This document shows positions 10,860 to 20,623 of a stretch of DNA of 64,000 bases, in pieces. The stretch is from an uncultured beta proteobacterium (lineage in GTDB: Bacteria > Pseudomonadota > Gammaproteobacteria > Burkholderiales > Burkholderiaceae): the NCBI GenBank assembly GCA_903821995.1, contig CAIJNI010000066.1:20530-84529 (forward strand), written 5' to 3'. Positions within the stretch are counted from its first letter, which is position 1. Each line of letters starts with the position of its first letter. A program made the translations under genes and the position numbers. The notes below the pieces were generated by a model. It saw only the letters and a program-made list of their open reading frames with translations, made no database searches and had not been told where the DNA came from.

Positions 10860-11777
10860 ATGTCAACTTCTCAAGTGTTTTATCCAACGATTGCAGATAT
10901 TGTTGGTAATACCCCTTTAATTAGGTTACAGCGTATTCCAGGAGAAGGGAATGACATTAGAAATAATGTCATTCTTGGAAAAATGGAAGGGAATAATCCT
11001 GCGGGTTCAGTTAAAGATCGCCCAGCGTTATCTATGTTTAGAAGAGCACAAGAACGTGGTGATATTAAACCTGGGGATACTTTAATTGAAGCAACAAGTG
11101 GTAATACAGGAATTGCCTTGGCAATGGCTGCGGCTGTTTTAGGTTATAAGATGGTTTTAGTGATGCCAGAAAATCAAAGTATAGAAAGACGTCAAAGTAT
11201 GACAGCATATGGTGCTGAATTGATGTTGACTCCTGCTAAAGGTGGAATGGAATATGCAAGGGATTTTGCGGAGCAGTTACAGCGTGAGGGGCGCGGGATC
11301 ATTCTTGACCAATTTGCAAATGAGGATAATCCGCTAGCTCATTACCAAGGTACTGGTCCTGAGATTTGGAGAGATACGCATGGTCAAATTACGCACTTTA
11401 TTTCATCGATGGGTACGACTGGAACAATTACTGGAGTTTCTACTTTTCTGAAAGAGCAAAATCCCATTATTCAAGTGGTAGGGGTGCAACCCCAGGATGG
11501 TTCGCAAATTCCAGGAATTAGAAAGTGGGCGCCAGAATATTTACCTAAAATATATAACCCTACAAAAGTTGATGTTCTTGAATATGTATCTCAAGCTGAA
11601 TCAGAAGAAATGTGTCGCAGGCTTGCTCAAGAAGAAGGTATATTTTGCGGGATATCAGCTGCTGGGGCTTTAGTGGTTGCTTTGCGGGTTGCCGAACGAA
11701 TCGAAAATGCAACCATTGTATTTATTGTGTGTGACCGTGGTGACCGCTATCTTTCAACTGGCGTTTTCCCTGCTTAA
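10860..11777 (+). CDS. cysM: Cysteine synthase B
   Basis: NNPAGSVKDRPALSMFRRAQERG PLP-lysine motif, EATSGNTGIALAMAAA; ATG 10860 with gggggactt SD. Confidence 0.95.
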   Translation: MSTSQVFYPTIADIVGNTPLIRLQRIPGEGNDIRNNVILGKMEGNNPAGSVKDRPALSMFRRAQERGDIKPGDTLIEATSGNTGIALAMAAAVLGYKMVLVMPENQSIERRQSMTAYGAELMLTPAKGGMEYARDFAEQLQREGRGIILDQFANEDNPLAHYQGTGPEIWRDTHGQITHFISSMGTTGTITGVSTFLKEQNPIIQVVGVQPQDGSQIPGIRKWAPEYLPKIYNPTKVDVLEYVSQAESEEMCRRLAQEEGIFCGISAAGALVVALRVAERIENATIVFIVCDRGDRYLSTGVFPA

Positions 11778-12972
11778 CGGCTTCTTTTTTTGTCGTTTGA
11801 TGCAGGTTATTTTTTACACTTTGTGCAAGAGCGCTTCCAAATTCTGTCACAGCTTGTGCATAAAAGAAACTGCGATTGTATTGTGTAATAACCTCAAAGT
11901 TTTTTAAGCCAACAAGATAACTTGTTTGTATTTCCCCCTTAGGGTCTATGCGTGGCAAGTCCACAATAAGTGCTGGTGTATCTGAGTTTAAAGGACTGGG
12001 CCATTCATCGATGATACGTTCATTTTTTAATTGGCCAAGACTTAACTTCGGAGCAGGATCGCCATCTGCTAATTGCTGAGTAATTTTTAAAGATTGTTGT
12101 TGATTATTAATGGATAGTTCAATCGGCTCATCTTTTTTCCAACCATGGGCAACTAAAAAATTAGCCACGCTTAAGATAGCATCTTGGGGGTTATTGCGAA
12201 GATCGATTTTCCCATCACCATCACCATCTTTTGCAAATTTTAAAATAGAACTTGGCATAAATTGAGGCATTCCAATAGCGCCTGCAAAAGAACCCAACTG
12301 ATTTAAACATAATCCAAAGGAAGAACTATTAGCGTTGTTCTTATTCCAACAATACACAATCAAATCCTTTAATTGGTTTTTAAATAAAGTTTCTCTTGAG
12401 GTCTTGTTTGATGCGGGTGGGTAATCAAAGGCTAATGTAGTGAGAGAATCGCGTACTGAAAAATCACCCATATATGAGCCATAAATAGTTTCAATTCCCA
12501 AAATACTAACAATGATCTCCACGGGAACTCCTGTTTCTAGTTGCGTTTTTTCAAGGAAGTTTTGGTGGGTACGCCAAAATTTTTCACCAGCAATGAGTCG
12601 TTTAGATGACATCACATTTGCTAAGTAACTTGTCCAATTTTTAGGTAAAACCTTCCCATGGGGATCGGGTGCTATGTATTTTTTCACTTTCACATTAGGC
12701 TTCATATTGCTAAATGATGGTTGAAGTATATCGAATGGAATGTTTTCCGATATTGCGGTGGTTAATAAAAACAGCTGTAGTTTTTCTTGAAAATCAGAGT
12801 TTTTAAAGCTGAGGTTATTCTGATTTTCTGAGGCAGTTTGATCTACCAATCGGTCTTGGTCACTTAGAGTTTCTAGAGAATAAGATAGGGGCGTAAGAAA
12901 AAGGCCTAAAAGAAAAATACCTAAAAGGCAAATTTTAGCGAGACTACTTTTTTGAAGAACTGATGGCATCAC
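11722..12972 (-). CDS. mltB: Lytic murein transglycosylase B
   Basis: VSILGIETIYGSYMGDFSVRDSLTTLAFDYP and GSFAGAIGMPQFMPSSI motifs; signal peptide. Confidence 0.92.
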   Translation of the reverse strand: MMPSVLQKSSLAKICLLGIFLLGLFLTPLSYSLETLSDQDRLVDQTASENQNNLSFKNSDFQEKLQLFLLTTAISENIPFDILQPSFSNMKPNVKVKKYIAPDPHGKVLPKNWTSYLANVMSSKRLIAGEKFWRTHQNFLEKTQLETGVPVEIIVSILGIETIYGSYMGDFSVRDSLTTLAFDYPPASNKTSRETLFKNQLKDLIVYCWNKNNANSSSFGLCLNQLGSFAGAIGMPQFMPSSILKFAKDGDGDGKIDLRNNPQDAILSVANFLVAHGWKKDEPIELSINNQQQSLKITQQLADGDPAPKLSLGQLKNERIIDEWPSPLNSDTPALIVDLPRIDPKGEIQTSYLVGLKNFEVITQYNRSFFYAQAVTEFGSALAQSVKNNLHQTTKKEAVKQGKRQLKDSGHHGHTQ

Positions 12973-13047
12973 TTATATTTTTATTAGAAATGGAGAATTA
13001 GGTAATAATAAGATGATTCAATCAAAATATGATATTTAAAAACAATA

Positions 13048-13968
13048 ATGTCGACTGGATTTATAAATCACCCTGACTTTTTACTTCACGAAATGGGTCT
13101 TCATCATCCCGAATCTCCTGATAGATTAAGGGTTATTGAGGATCAATTGATATTAAGTCGATTAGATCAGTTTCTGGTTAGGTTAGAGCCTAGCCTAGCC
13201 TCTGAGGAACAGCTTGAATTAGTTCATAGTCCTGAAATGATAGCGCTCCTGAGGGACCATCAGCCCAGCTCAGGATACTTTGAGATTGATGGCGATACAT
13301 ACATGAACCCCAATTCTTACCAAACTGCTTTAAGGGCAGCAGGTTCTGGAATAACAGCTGTTGATGCAGTGATGTCGGGTCAAGTCAACAATGTATTTTG
13401 TGCGGTTAGACCCCCAGGGCATCATGCAGAGCCTAATAGGTCAATGGGTTTTTGTTTATTTAACAATATGGCTATAGCAGCTAGATATGCTTTAGAGAAA
13501 TACAAGTTAAACCGAATTGCCTTAATTGACTTTGATGTACACCATGGTAATGGGACAGAGAAAGCGTTTGAGTATGATCCTCAGGTTTTGATGTGCGGGA
13601 TATATCAGCACCCTTTTTATCCCTACTCGGGTGGACAGGAACATGACAATATGATCAATATTCCGGTCCCTGCATATACTAATGGCGTAAAAATTCGAGA
13701 CATTATAAAAAATAAATGGTTGCCAAAGTTACATGACTTTCAACCGGAATTTATATTTATTTCAGCAGGTTTTGATGCTCATAAAGAGGATGATTTGGGT
13801 CAACTGGGGTTGGTTGAAGCTGACTATATTTGGATTACCGAGCAAATCATGAATGTAGCTGCTTTGTATGCGCAGGGCAGAATTGTAAGTTGTTTAGAAG
13901 GTGGGTATAACTTGTCGGCTTTAGCAAGAAGTGTTGCCGCCCATATTAAAACTTTAGCGTCAATTTAA
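13048..13968 (+). CDS. Histone deacetylase family protein (acetylpolyamine amidohydrolase-like)
   Basis: RPPGHHAEPNRSMGFCLFNNMAIAARYAL, ALIDFDVHHGNGTE, ISAGFDAHKEDDLG. Confidence 0.93.
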   Translation: MSTGFINHPDFLLHEMGLHHPESPDRLRVIEDQLILSRLDQFLVRLEPSLASEEQLELVHSPEMIALLRDHQPSSGYFEIDGDTYMNPNSYQTALRAAGSGITAVDAVMSGQVNNVFCAVRPPGHHAEPNRSMGFCLFNNMAIAARYALEKYKLNRIALIDFDVHHGNGTEKAFEYDPQVLMCGIYQHPFYPYSGGQEHDNMINIPVPAYTNGVKIRDIIKNKWLPKLHDFQPEFIFISAGFDAHKEDDLGQLGLVEADYIWITEQIMNVAALYAQGRIVSCLEGGYNLSALARSVAAHIKTLASI

Positions 13969-13975
13969 GAGGACT

Positions 13976-14000
13976 AAACCATTTATAGGCCATGGTTTTT
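13976..14000 (+). terminator. Putative terminator after HDAC-family gene
   Basis: aaaccat...atggttttt inverted repeat ending in T tract. Confidence 0.5.
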
Positions 14001-14117
14001 AATTATTGATTAAAGAGTTCAGGGTTGGGATCTTCATTTCAGATAAAATTGAGTATGAAAGAATTCAAGACACACATGAATGGTAGAAATGAATAGTAGA
14101 AATATAAGGAAGAATGC

Positions 14118-14867
14118 ATGAAAATCTTAGTAGCCGTAAAGCGCGTCATTGATTACAACGTCAAAGTTAGAGTAAAAGCTGACCAAACAGGTGTTGAGAC
14201 TGCCAATGTCAAAATGAGTATGAATCCCTTTGACGAAATTGCAGTTGAAGAGGCGGTTCGACTGAAGGAGGCTGGTATTGCAACGGAAGTGATTGCCGTT
14301 TCAGTTGGCGTGGCCCAATGTCAAGAAACTTTAAGGACTGCAATGGCGATTGGTGCAGATCGAGGTATTTTAGTTGAGACGAATGAAGAAATTCAGCCTT
14401 TGGCAGTTGCTAAAATTTTGAAGGCGCTTATTGATAAAGAACAGCCGGTACTCGTTATTTTGGGTAAGCAAGCGATTGACGATGATAGTAATCAAACAGG
14501 ACAAATGCTTGCGGCGTTAGCAAATATGTCCCAGGCAACATTTGCTTCAAAAGTAGTGATTGCAGATGGGCATGCGCAAGTGACTCGGGAAGTTGACGGC
14601 GGTTTAGAAACAATTGAAGTAACACTTCCCGCAGTCATTACTTCGGACCTTCGATTAAATGAACCCCGATACGTCACTTTGCCTAATATTATGAAGGCTA
14701 AGAAAAAGACATTAGATACCATCAAGCCTGAAGATTTAGGGGTTGATATTAGCCCTAGGATTAAAACGTTAAAAGTTGAAGAGCCTCCTAAGAGAAGTGC
14801 TGGTGTAATGGTTGCTGATGTTAAAGCATTAGTTGATAAATTAAAAAATGAAGCGAAGGTGATATAA
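14118..14867 (+). CDS. etfB: Electron transfer flavoprotein subunit beta
   Basis: [64 protein letters not shown]. Confidence 0.97.
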   Translation: MKILVAVKRVIDYNVKVRVKADQTGVETANVKMSMNPFDEIAVEEAVRLKEAGIATEVIAVSVGVAQCQETLRTAMAIGADRGILVETNEEIQPLAVAKILKALIDKEQPVLVILGKQAIDDDSNQTGQMLAALANMSQATFASKVVIADGHAQVTREVDGGLETIEVTLPAVITSDLRLNEPRYVTLPNIMKAKKKTLDTIKPEDLGVDISPRIKTLKVEEPPKRSAGVMVADVKALVDKLKNEAKVI

Positions 14868-14869
14868 AA

Positions 14870-15805
14870 ATGACAGCTCTTGTTATAGCAGAACACGATA
14901 ATTTATCGCTTAAGCCTTCTACTTTAAATACTGTTACTGCAGCGATGCAACTCAGTAGTGATGTACATATTTTAGTGGTGGGATCTAATGCACAAGCAGT
15001 TGCCCAAGCAGCAGCAAAGATTTCTGGTGTGGGTAAAGTCATTCATGCTGATGCGCCGCAATATGCTGATCAACTGGTAGAAAATATTGCGGCCCAGATC
15101 TTGGTGTTGGCTCCACAATACAGTCATATTCTTGCACCTTCAACTGCTGGTGGAAAGAATGTCTTGCCGCGGGTTGCTGCTCTGTTGGATGTTTCTCAAA
15201 TTTCTGACATCACGAGAGTTATCTCACAAGACACGTTTGAGCGTCCAATATATGCCGGCAATGCAATTGCAACTGTGCAATCGACAGATGTGATTAAAGT
15301 GATTACTGTTAGAACAACTGGATTTGATGCAGCGAGTGCGCAGGATGGTAATGCAGCGATTGAAGTAATAGCAGCAGTTTCTGATCAAGGTAAATCAGTA
15401 TTTAAGGGTAGAGAGTTAACAAAATCTGACCGACCTGAATTAACAGCTGCAAAGATAATAGTATCGGGTGGGCGTGGACTAGGTTCTGCTGAAAAGTATC
15501 ATGAGGTGATGGAACCCTTAGCTGACAAGATGGGTGCAGCACTTGGAGCCTCTAGGGCTGCTGTTGATGCGGGTTATGTTCCGAATGATTATCAAGTCGG
15601 TCAAACTGGCAAAATTGTTGCTCCAACACTCTACGTTGCAATAGGAATTTCCGGAGCCATACAACATTTAGCAGGAATGAAGGATTCAAAAGTCATTGTG
15701 GCAATTAATAAAGATCCTGAAGCCCCTATTTTTAGTGTTGCTGACTATGGGTTAGCTGCAGACTTATTTGAGGCTGTTCCAGAATTAATTAAAGAGTTAG
15801 GTTAA
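14870..15805 (+). CDS. etfA: Electron transfer flavoprotein subunit alpha
   Basis: [75 protein letters not shown]. Confidence 0.97.
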   Translation: MTALVIAEHDNLSLKPSTLNTVTAAMQLSSDVHILVVGSNAQAVAQAAAKISGVGKVIHADAPQYADQLVENIAAQILVLAPQYSHILAPSTAGGKNVLPRVAALLDVSQISDITRVISQDTFERPIYAGNAIATVQSTDVIKVITVRTTGFDAASAQDGNAAIEVIAAVSDQGKSVFKGRELTKSDRPELTAAKIIVSGGRGLGSAEKYHEVMEPLADKMGAALGASRAAVDAGYVPNDYQVGQTGKIVAPTLYVAIGISGAIQHLAGMKDSKVIVAINKDPEAPIFSVADYGLAADLFEAVPELIKELG

Positions 15806-15811
15806 TTTTTT

Positions 15812-17596
15812 ATGTACGCAGCTCCAGTTAAAGAAATTTTATTTGTCATGAAGCATTTGGCGAATATAGAAGGCATTTTATCTTATCCACAATTTCAAGA
15901 AGCTGGCGTTGATCTAGAAACTGCTGAGGCAATTCTAGAAGAAGCAGCCAAATTAAATCAAGAGGTGATCGCTCCGATTAATTGGCCTGGAGATCAAACG
16001 CCAAGTCGGTTAAATGATGGCATTGTCACCACTTCACCAGGGTTTAAAGATGCTTATCAGCAATATATTGCGGGTGGTTGGCAAGGTGTGATTCATCCCC
16101 AAGAATACGGTGGTCAAGGATTGCCGCGAGTCATTTCTACAGCATGTCAAGAAATGGTTAATTCAGCGAGTCTATCTTTTGCACTTTGTCCTTTACTCAC
16201 GGATGGGGCCATTGAAGCATTACTCACGGCTGCGAGTGATGAAGTCAAAGAAAAGTATTTGCCAAAGATGATTTCTGGGCAATGGACAGGGACGATGAAT
16301 CTGACAGAACCTCAAGCAGGTTCTGATTTAGCGCTTGTTCGTTCCAAGGCATTACCTCAAGCTGATGGTACTTACAAAGTATTTGGTACAAAAATTTACA
16401 TTACCTATGGCGAGCATGATTTTACAGAAAATATTATTCATTTGGTCTTAGCAAGAACGCCAGATGCGCCAGAAGGGGTTAAAGGGATATCACTTTTTGT
16501 GGTGCCTAAATTTTTAGTGAGTGATTCTGGAGAACTAAAGGAACGTAATGATGTTCATTGTGTTTCCATTGAACATAAGTTGGGTATTAAAGCGAGTCCT
16601 ACTGCAGTATTGCAATTTGGTGATCAAGGCGGTGCGATTGGGTATCTTGTTGGTCAAGAAAATCGCGGCTTAGAGTATATGTTTGTGATGATGAATGCGG
16701 CACGATTCGCAGTCGGTATGCAGGGGATCGCGATTTCAGAAAGAGCTTATCAACAAGCGGTAACTTACGCAAAAGACCGAGTTCAAGGTAAGGACTTAGA
16801 AGGTTCTGCCCAAGCTGTTTCTATTATTCATCATCCTGATGTAAAAAAAATGTTGATGACAATGCGTACTCAAATTGAAGGAGCAAGAAGCTTAGCTTAT
16901 GTCGCTGCATCGCATTGTGATTTATCAGAACTTTCGCAAGATGAAAAAGAGCGTCAAATGCATCATGGTATTTATGAATTCCTAGTTCCGATTGTCAAGG
17001 GGTATTCGACTGAAATGGGTGTTGAATTAGCGAGTTTAGGTGTTCAGGTTCATGGTGGAATGGGGTTTATCGAAGAAACTGGAGCGGCTCAGCATTATCG
17101 TGATGCTCGAATTTTGCCAATTTATGAAGGTACAACCGCGATACAGGCTAATGATTTAATTGGCCGAAAGACATTAAAAGATGGGGGTCGTGTTGCTAAG
17201 GTATTAGCGCAGATGATTTTAGATACAGAAAAAGAATTATCCCAACTCAATACTGAGGTTGCAAAAGTAATGCAACGCAGATTAAAAGAAGCGAGAGAAG
17301 GTTTTGAAGCAGTTGTTGAATATATTCTTACCAATACCAAGGGACATATTAAAGACGTCTTTGCAGGCAGCACTACTTACCTCAAATTATGTGGCATTAC
17401 CTTATCGGGGTGGCAAATGGCTAGAGCTATTTTAGCTATCGAGAAAATTAAGGCAGAGGATGAGGGTTTTGCACAAGCAAAGATTGCCACAGCACATTTC
17501 TTTGCCGCCCATTTATTGGTGATGGTTCCGGCTTTAGCTAATGCAATACTTGAAGGTGGTCAAGCCACTAATGCACTTAACATAGAGCATTTCTAG
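15812..17596 (+). CDS. Acyl-CoA dehydrogenase, DmdC-like long form with extra C-terminal domain
   Basis: TMNLTEPQAGSDLALVRSKA, QVHGGMGFIEETGAAQHYRDARILPIYEGTTAIQANDLIGRK; 594 aa; adjacent etfBA. Confidence 0.92.
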   Translation: MYAAPVKEILFVMKHLANIEGILSYPQFQEAGVDLETAEAILEEAAKLNQEVIAPINWPGDQTPSRLNDGIVTTSPGFKDAYQQYIAGGWQGVIHPQEYGGQGLPRVISTACQEMVNSASLSFALCPLLTDGAIEALLTAASDEVKEKYLPKMISGQWTGTMNLTEPQAGSDLALVRSKALPQADGTYKVFGTKIYITYGEHDFTENIIHLVLARTPDAPEGVKGISLFVVPKFLVSDSGELKERNDVHCVSIEHKLGIKASPTAVLQFGDQGGAIGYLVGQENRGLEYMFVMMNAARFAVGMQGIAISERAYQQAVTYAKDRVQGKDLEGSAQAVSIIHHPDVKKMLMTMRTQIEGARSLAYVAASHCDLSELSQDEKERQMHHGIYEFLVPIVKGYSTEMGVELASLGVQVHGGMGFIEETGAAQHYRDARILPIYEGTTAIQANDLIGRKTLKDGGRVAKVLAQMILDTEKELSQLNTEVAKVMQRRLKEAREGFEAVVEYILTNTKGHIKDVFAGSTTYLKLCGITLSGWQMARAILAIEKIKAEDEGFAQAKIATAHFFAAHLLVMVPALANAILEGGQATNALNIEHF

Positions 17597-17630
17597 GAAA
17601 GCGTCACATTGTTTTATAAACCGGTTGAGC

Positions 17631-18089
17631 TTATTGCGATATTTTTCTAGAAGCTTCTATTTGGATCGTGAAGTATTGCTCAAAGGCAATCGCTAGGCCG
17701 GACATTAAAACAAATGCCCCAATTAAAAGAGCGCAGATCACGCAAAGAATGACTAACCAACCAGATTGACTGTGTGCCGTGCTTGATTGATTAAATTGTT
17801 TATCCCAGAGTTCATCGGGTCTGAGGCCAAACGCTAAAGTTGCTAGCCAACTTGCCAATAAAGACATATAGCCTAGGGCGGTAGTAATCCAACCTAAAAG
17901 TGATTCTTTATCTGTTGCGACTAATTCAGACCAACCCCAGAGACCAAGACCTAGGGAAAAAATTTGGACATAAAACCAAACTGATGAAAAACCCTTAAGG
18001 TAAAGCCAGTGTAGGCCAGTACCTGGCAAAAAAAGACTCAAAATACAAGTTACTAACTTAGATTTAAAAAATGTCGTCATGGGCTTCAT
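17631..18089 (-). CDS. Hypothetical multi-TM membrane protein
   Basis: 152 aa ORF with several hydrophobic segments and charged interruptions; possible TM2-like N-terminus (SLFLPGTGLHWLYLKGF). Confidence 0.6.
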   Translation of the reverse strand: MKPMTTFFKSKLVTCILSLFLPGTGLHWLYLKGFSSVWFYVQIFSLGLGLWGWSELVATDKESLLGWITTALGYMSLLASWLATLAFGLRPDELWDKQFNQSSTAHSQSGWLVILCVICALLIGAFVLMSGLAIAFEQYFTIQIEASRKISQ

Positions 18090-18127
18090 GATACTTGAGC
18101 AGGCTCATTTGGGTTGGCATGAGGATT

Positions 18128-18649
18128 TTAAGGGGCGCTGCGTCTACCAAAAACAAGTACATCTCCCATTCTGCCAAGAATGAGTAGTTCGTTTTGATTT
18201 ACTTTAATATTTTTATAATCTCGGAGTTGGTTGAGAAAATCTTGTTCTAACTCCATTTGATAGGCATTGACACACATTTTCCTGGTGCTAGCTACAGGAC
18301 CAATGATGATGCCTTTTGGGTCATCGGTTGCGCTTGCGGTAAAGTTGTTGCATCCAGAATACCCTGAAACCCGTTGTGAGATTTGTTCAAATTTGATGGT
18401 GATAGGTTCGCCATTATCACCATGTGGAACCTTTCTTAGTCTAACTTCCCCGTTCGTTTGGCTTGGAGGTAGATTCCAGCGAAGAAGCTCCCAGCGCCCA
18501 TCTATATTGGTGAGTGGGGGGCTAGAGCAGGCAGTGCAATTCGGCAAGACACCGCAACTCGTCAAGAGGCCAAAAAGACCCAATAGCATGAAGCTGAGTG
18601 CGAAAAAGGCGATAAACTTTGAAAAAACTAGATTTGTATTTGTCTTCAT
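18128..18649 (-). CDS. META-domain (HslJ-like) lipoprotein
   Basis: Lipobox LLTSC; DGRWELLRWN..., VSGYSGCNNFTASATDDPKGIIIGPVASTRKMC motif typical of META domains. Confidence 0.82.
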   Translation of the reverse strand: MKTNTNLVFSKFIAFFALSFMLLGLFGLLTSCGVLPNCTACSSPPLTNIDGRWELLRWNLPPSQTNGEVRLRKVPHGDNGEPITIKFEQISQRVSGYSGCNNFTASATDDPKGIIIGPVASTRKMCVNAYQMELEQDFLNQLRDYKNIKVNQNELLILGRMGDVLVFGRRSAP

Positions 18650-18792
18650 AGGGTTTTTTGGGATAAAATAGTAGGTTCTTCAGGATTGATTAAATTTATA
18701 TTTTGCCAAAAGGATATCAACTGATGGTGAATAAGCTAAATTTTTTAATCTGATCTGCTTTGATTATTTAACTAGAATTTAAGGAATATTTT

Positions 18793-19038
18793 ATGGTCGT
18801 CATTCGACTTGCTCGTGGTGGTTCAAAAAAACGTCCGTTCTACAGTATTGTAGCTACAGATAAGCGTAATCGTCGTGACTCTAATTTTATAGAGCGTCTT
18901 GGATATTACAATCCTCGCGCGGTATCTAATGAGCAGGCCATGCGCATTGCTCAAGACCGTTTAACTTACTGGTCTGGTGTTGGTGCAGAGCTATCTCCTA
19001 CAGTAAAACGTTTGATTAAAGCACACGCAGCTAAATAA
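18793..19038 (+). CDS. rpsP: 30S ribosomal protein S16
   Basis: [41 protein letters not shown]. Confidence 0.98.
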   Translation: MVVIRLARGGSKKRPFYSIVATDKRNRRDSNFIERLGYYNPRAVSNEQAMRIAQDRLTYWSGVGAELSPTVKRLIKAHAAK

Positions 19039-19112
19039 TTTAAATCTGGGTTGTTCCTTGTTTGTTCGACTCAGAGTTTTAGTTATCACGGCCAGATAGG
19101 GAGAAATATCAT

Positions 19113-19715
19113 ATGACTACTCCCTCAAAAATAATTTCTCAAGAGTTAAGTTCAAAAAAGTTGAGTTCAAAAGAGTTAAGTCCAACGAACTTAATTCCCA
19201 ATGATTTAATTGAATTAGGGACTGTGGTTGATGCGCAGGGTGTTAAAGGGCATGTCAAAATTCGTCCTTTTTCTAATGAGCCTATAGCCTTATTGAATGC
19301 GCAAACCATTTGGCTGAAAAAAAATGAACATTCGGATTTAAAATCATTTCAGGTTCTCAGCGCTCGTCTACATATAGGTAACATTATTATGGAGTTAGAG
19401 GGTTTAAATGACAGGGATTTAGCTTTAGCATTTAAATCCTATGCCGTATTAATGAGTCGAGAAGCTTTCCCAAAAACCGATAAAGATGAATATTACTGGC
19501 TAGATTTGATTGGAATTCCGGTCGAAAATACGAATGGTGAGTTGTTAGGCAAAGTGATTGAAATGCTCGATAACAGCGTGCAGTCAGTGATTTTGATCGA
19601 AAATGACGTAAAAAAACAACATCTTATTCCTTTTATTAAAGAGTACGTGATTGAAGTTGATATGGTCAATAAGAAACCATCACGAATCCTCGTTGATTGG
19701 CAGTTAGATTGGTAA
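19113..19715 (+). CDS. rimM: 16S rRNA processing protein RimM with an N-terminal pentapeptide-repeat extension
   Basis: LGTVVDAQGVKGHVKIRPFSNEP, YYWLDLIGIPVENTNGELLGKVIEMLDN; position between rpsP and trmD. Confidence 0.93.
   Translation: MTTPSKIISQELSSKKLSSKELSPTNLIPNDLIELGTVVDAQGVKGHVKIRPFSNEPIALLNAQTIWLKKNEHSDLKSFQVLSARLHIGNIIMELEGLNDRDLALAFKSYAVLMSREAFPKTDKDEYYWLDLIGIPVENTNGELLGKVIEMLDNSVQSVILIENDVKKQHLIPFIKEYVIEVDMVNKKPSRILVDWQLDW
19136..19210 (+). repeat. Five imperfect 15-bp tandem units inside the rimM 5' coding region
   Basis: ttctcaagagttaag / ttcaaaaaagttgag / ttcaaaagagttaag / tccaacgaacttaat / tcccaatgatttaat. Confidence 0.8.
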
Positions 19716-19735
19716 GTTATTCAAAATAAGCTTCT

Positions 19736-20515
19736 ATGATGCGATTTGATACGATCACTATTTTTCCAGAAATGTTCTCTGCCTTAACTGAGTTCGGTGT
19801 GACTAGTCGCGCATTGAAGATGCAAAAGGCGCAGTTGAGCTTATGGAATCCTCGGGACTATACGACGGATACTAGGCGAACTGTAGATGATAGAGCTTAT
19901 GGCGGAGGTCCTGGGATGGTTATGATGGTTGCTCCTCTGGAGGGTGCCTTAGATGCCATTAAACAAGACGTTGCTGTACATCACTTGATTGCTGGTCCAA
20001 CTATTTTGTTATCTCCCCAAGGCCGGCTATTAAATCAGGCACTTGTTGATGAATTAGGTGGGCATTCTCAAATAACTTTGGTATGCGGGCGTTATGAGGC
20101 CGTGGATCAGCGTTTTATTGAGCGACGGGTAGATTTTGAATTAAGTTTGGGTGATTTTGTCGTCTCAGGTGGAGAAATCCCTGCAATGATGCTGATGGAT
20201 TCATTAATTAGGCAGATTCCTGGGGTATTAGGGGATGAGCAGTCAGCGGAGCAAGATAGCTTCAAAAATGGACTTTTAGACTGTCCTCATTACACAAGAC
20301 CTGAAAATTATGAAAATTTTTTCGTACCAGACGTGCTTTTAGGCGGACATCATGCGAAAATAACAGACTGGCGTAGACAACAAGCATTAATGGCTACCCA
20401 AACACGTCGACCCGATTTAATTGAAAAGGCTAGGCGGAATCAGTGGTTAAGTCCTTCTGATGAGGAGTTTTTAAGAGAATTTGAAGAAAATTCGGTCAAG
20501 AACAAATTGTCATAA
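19736..20515 (+). CDS. trmD: tRNA (guanine-N1)-methyltransferase
   Basis: MRFDTITIFPEMF, DDRAYGGGPGMVMM, CGRYEAVDQRFIE, SLGDFVVSGGEIPAM. Confidence 0.98.
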   Translation: MMRFDTITIFPEMFSALTEFGVTSRALKMQKAQLSLWNPRDYTTDTRRTVDDRAYGGGPGMVMMVAPLEGALDAIKQDVAVHHLIAGPTILLSPQGRLLNQALVDELGGHSQITLVCGRYEAVDQRFIERRVDFELSLGDFVVSGGEIPAMMLMDSLIRQIPGVLGDEQSAEQDSFKNGLLDCPHYTRPENYENFFVPDVLLGGHHAKITDWRRQQALMATQTRRPDLIEKARRNQWLSPSDEEFLREFEENSVKNKLS

Positions 20516-20623
20516 AGTTTAACTTTTTTTAATCGTATCCTCTTTTGGGTCCTTTTAATTCGTAAATAATTACTAATTAAAGTGGGATACAACGCCAAAA
20601 AGATACTATAGGAGTGTGTATAG

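Noticed and set aside
14492-15042. Antisense ORFs across etfB/etfA
   Set aside because: Shadow frames of strongly conserved ETF genes.
18267-18671. 134-aa ORF antisense to the META-domain lipoprotein
   Set aside because: The - strand frame has a signal peptide, lipobox and META motif; the antisense frame has none.
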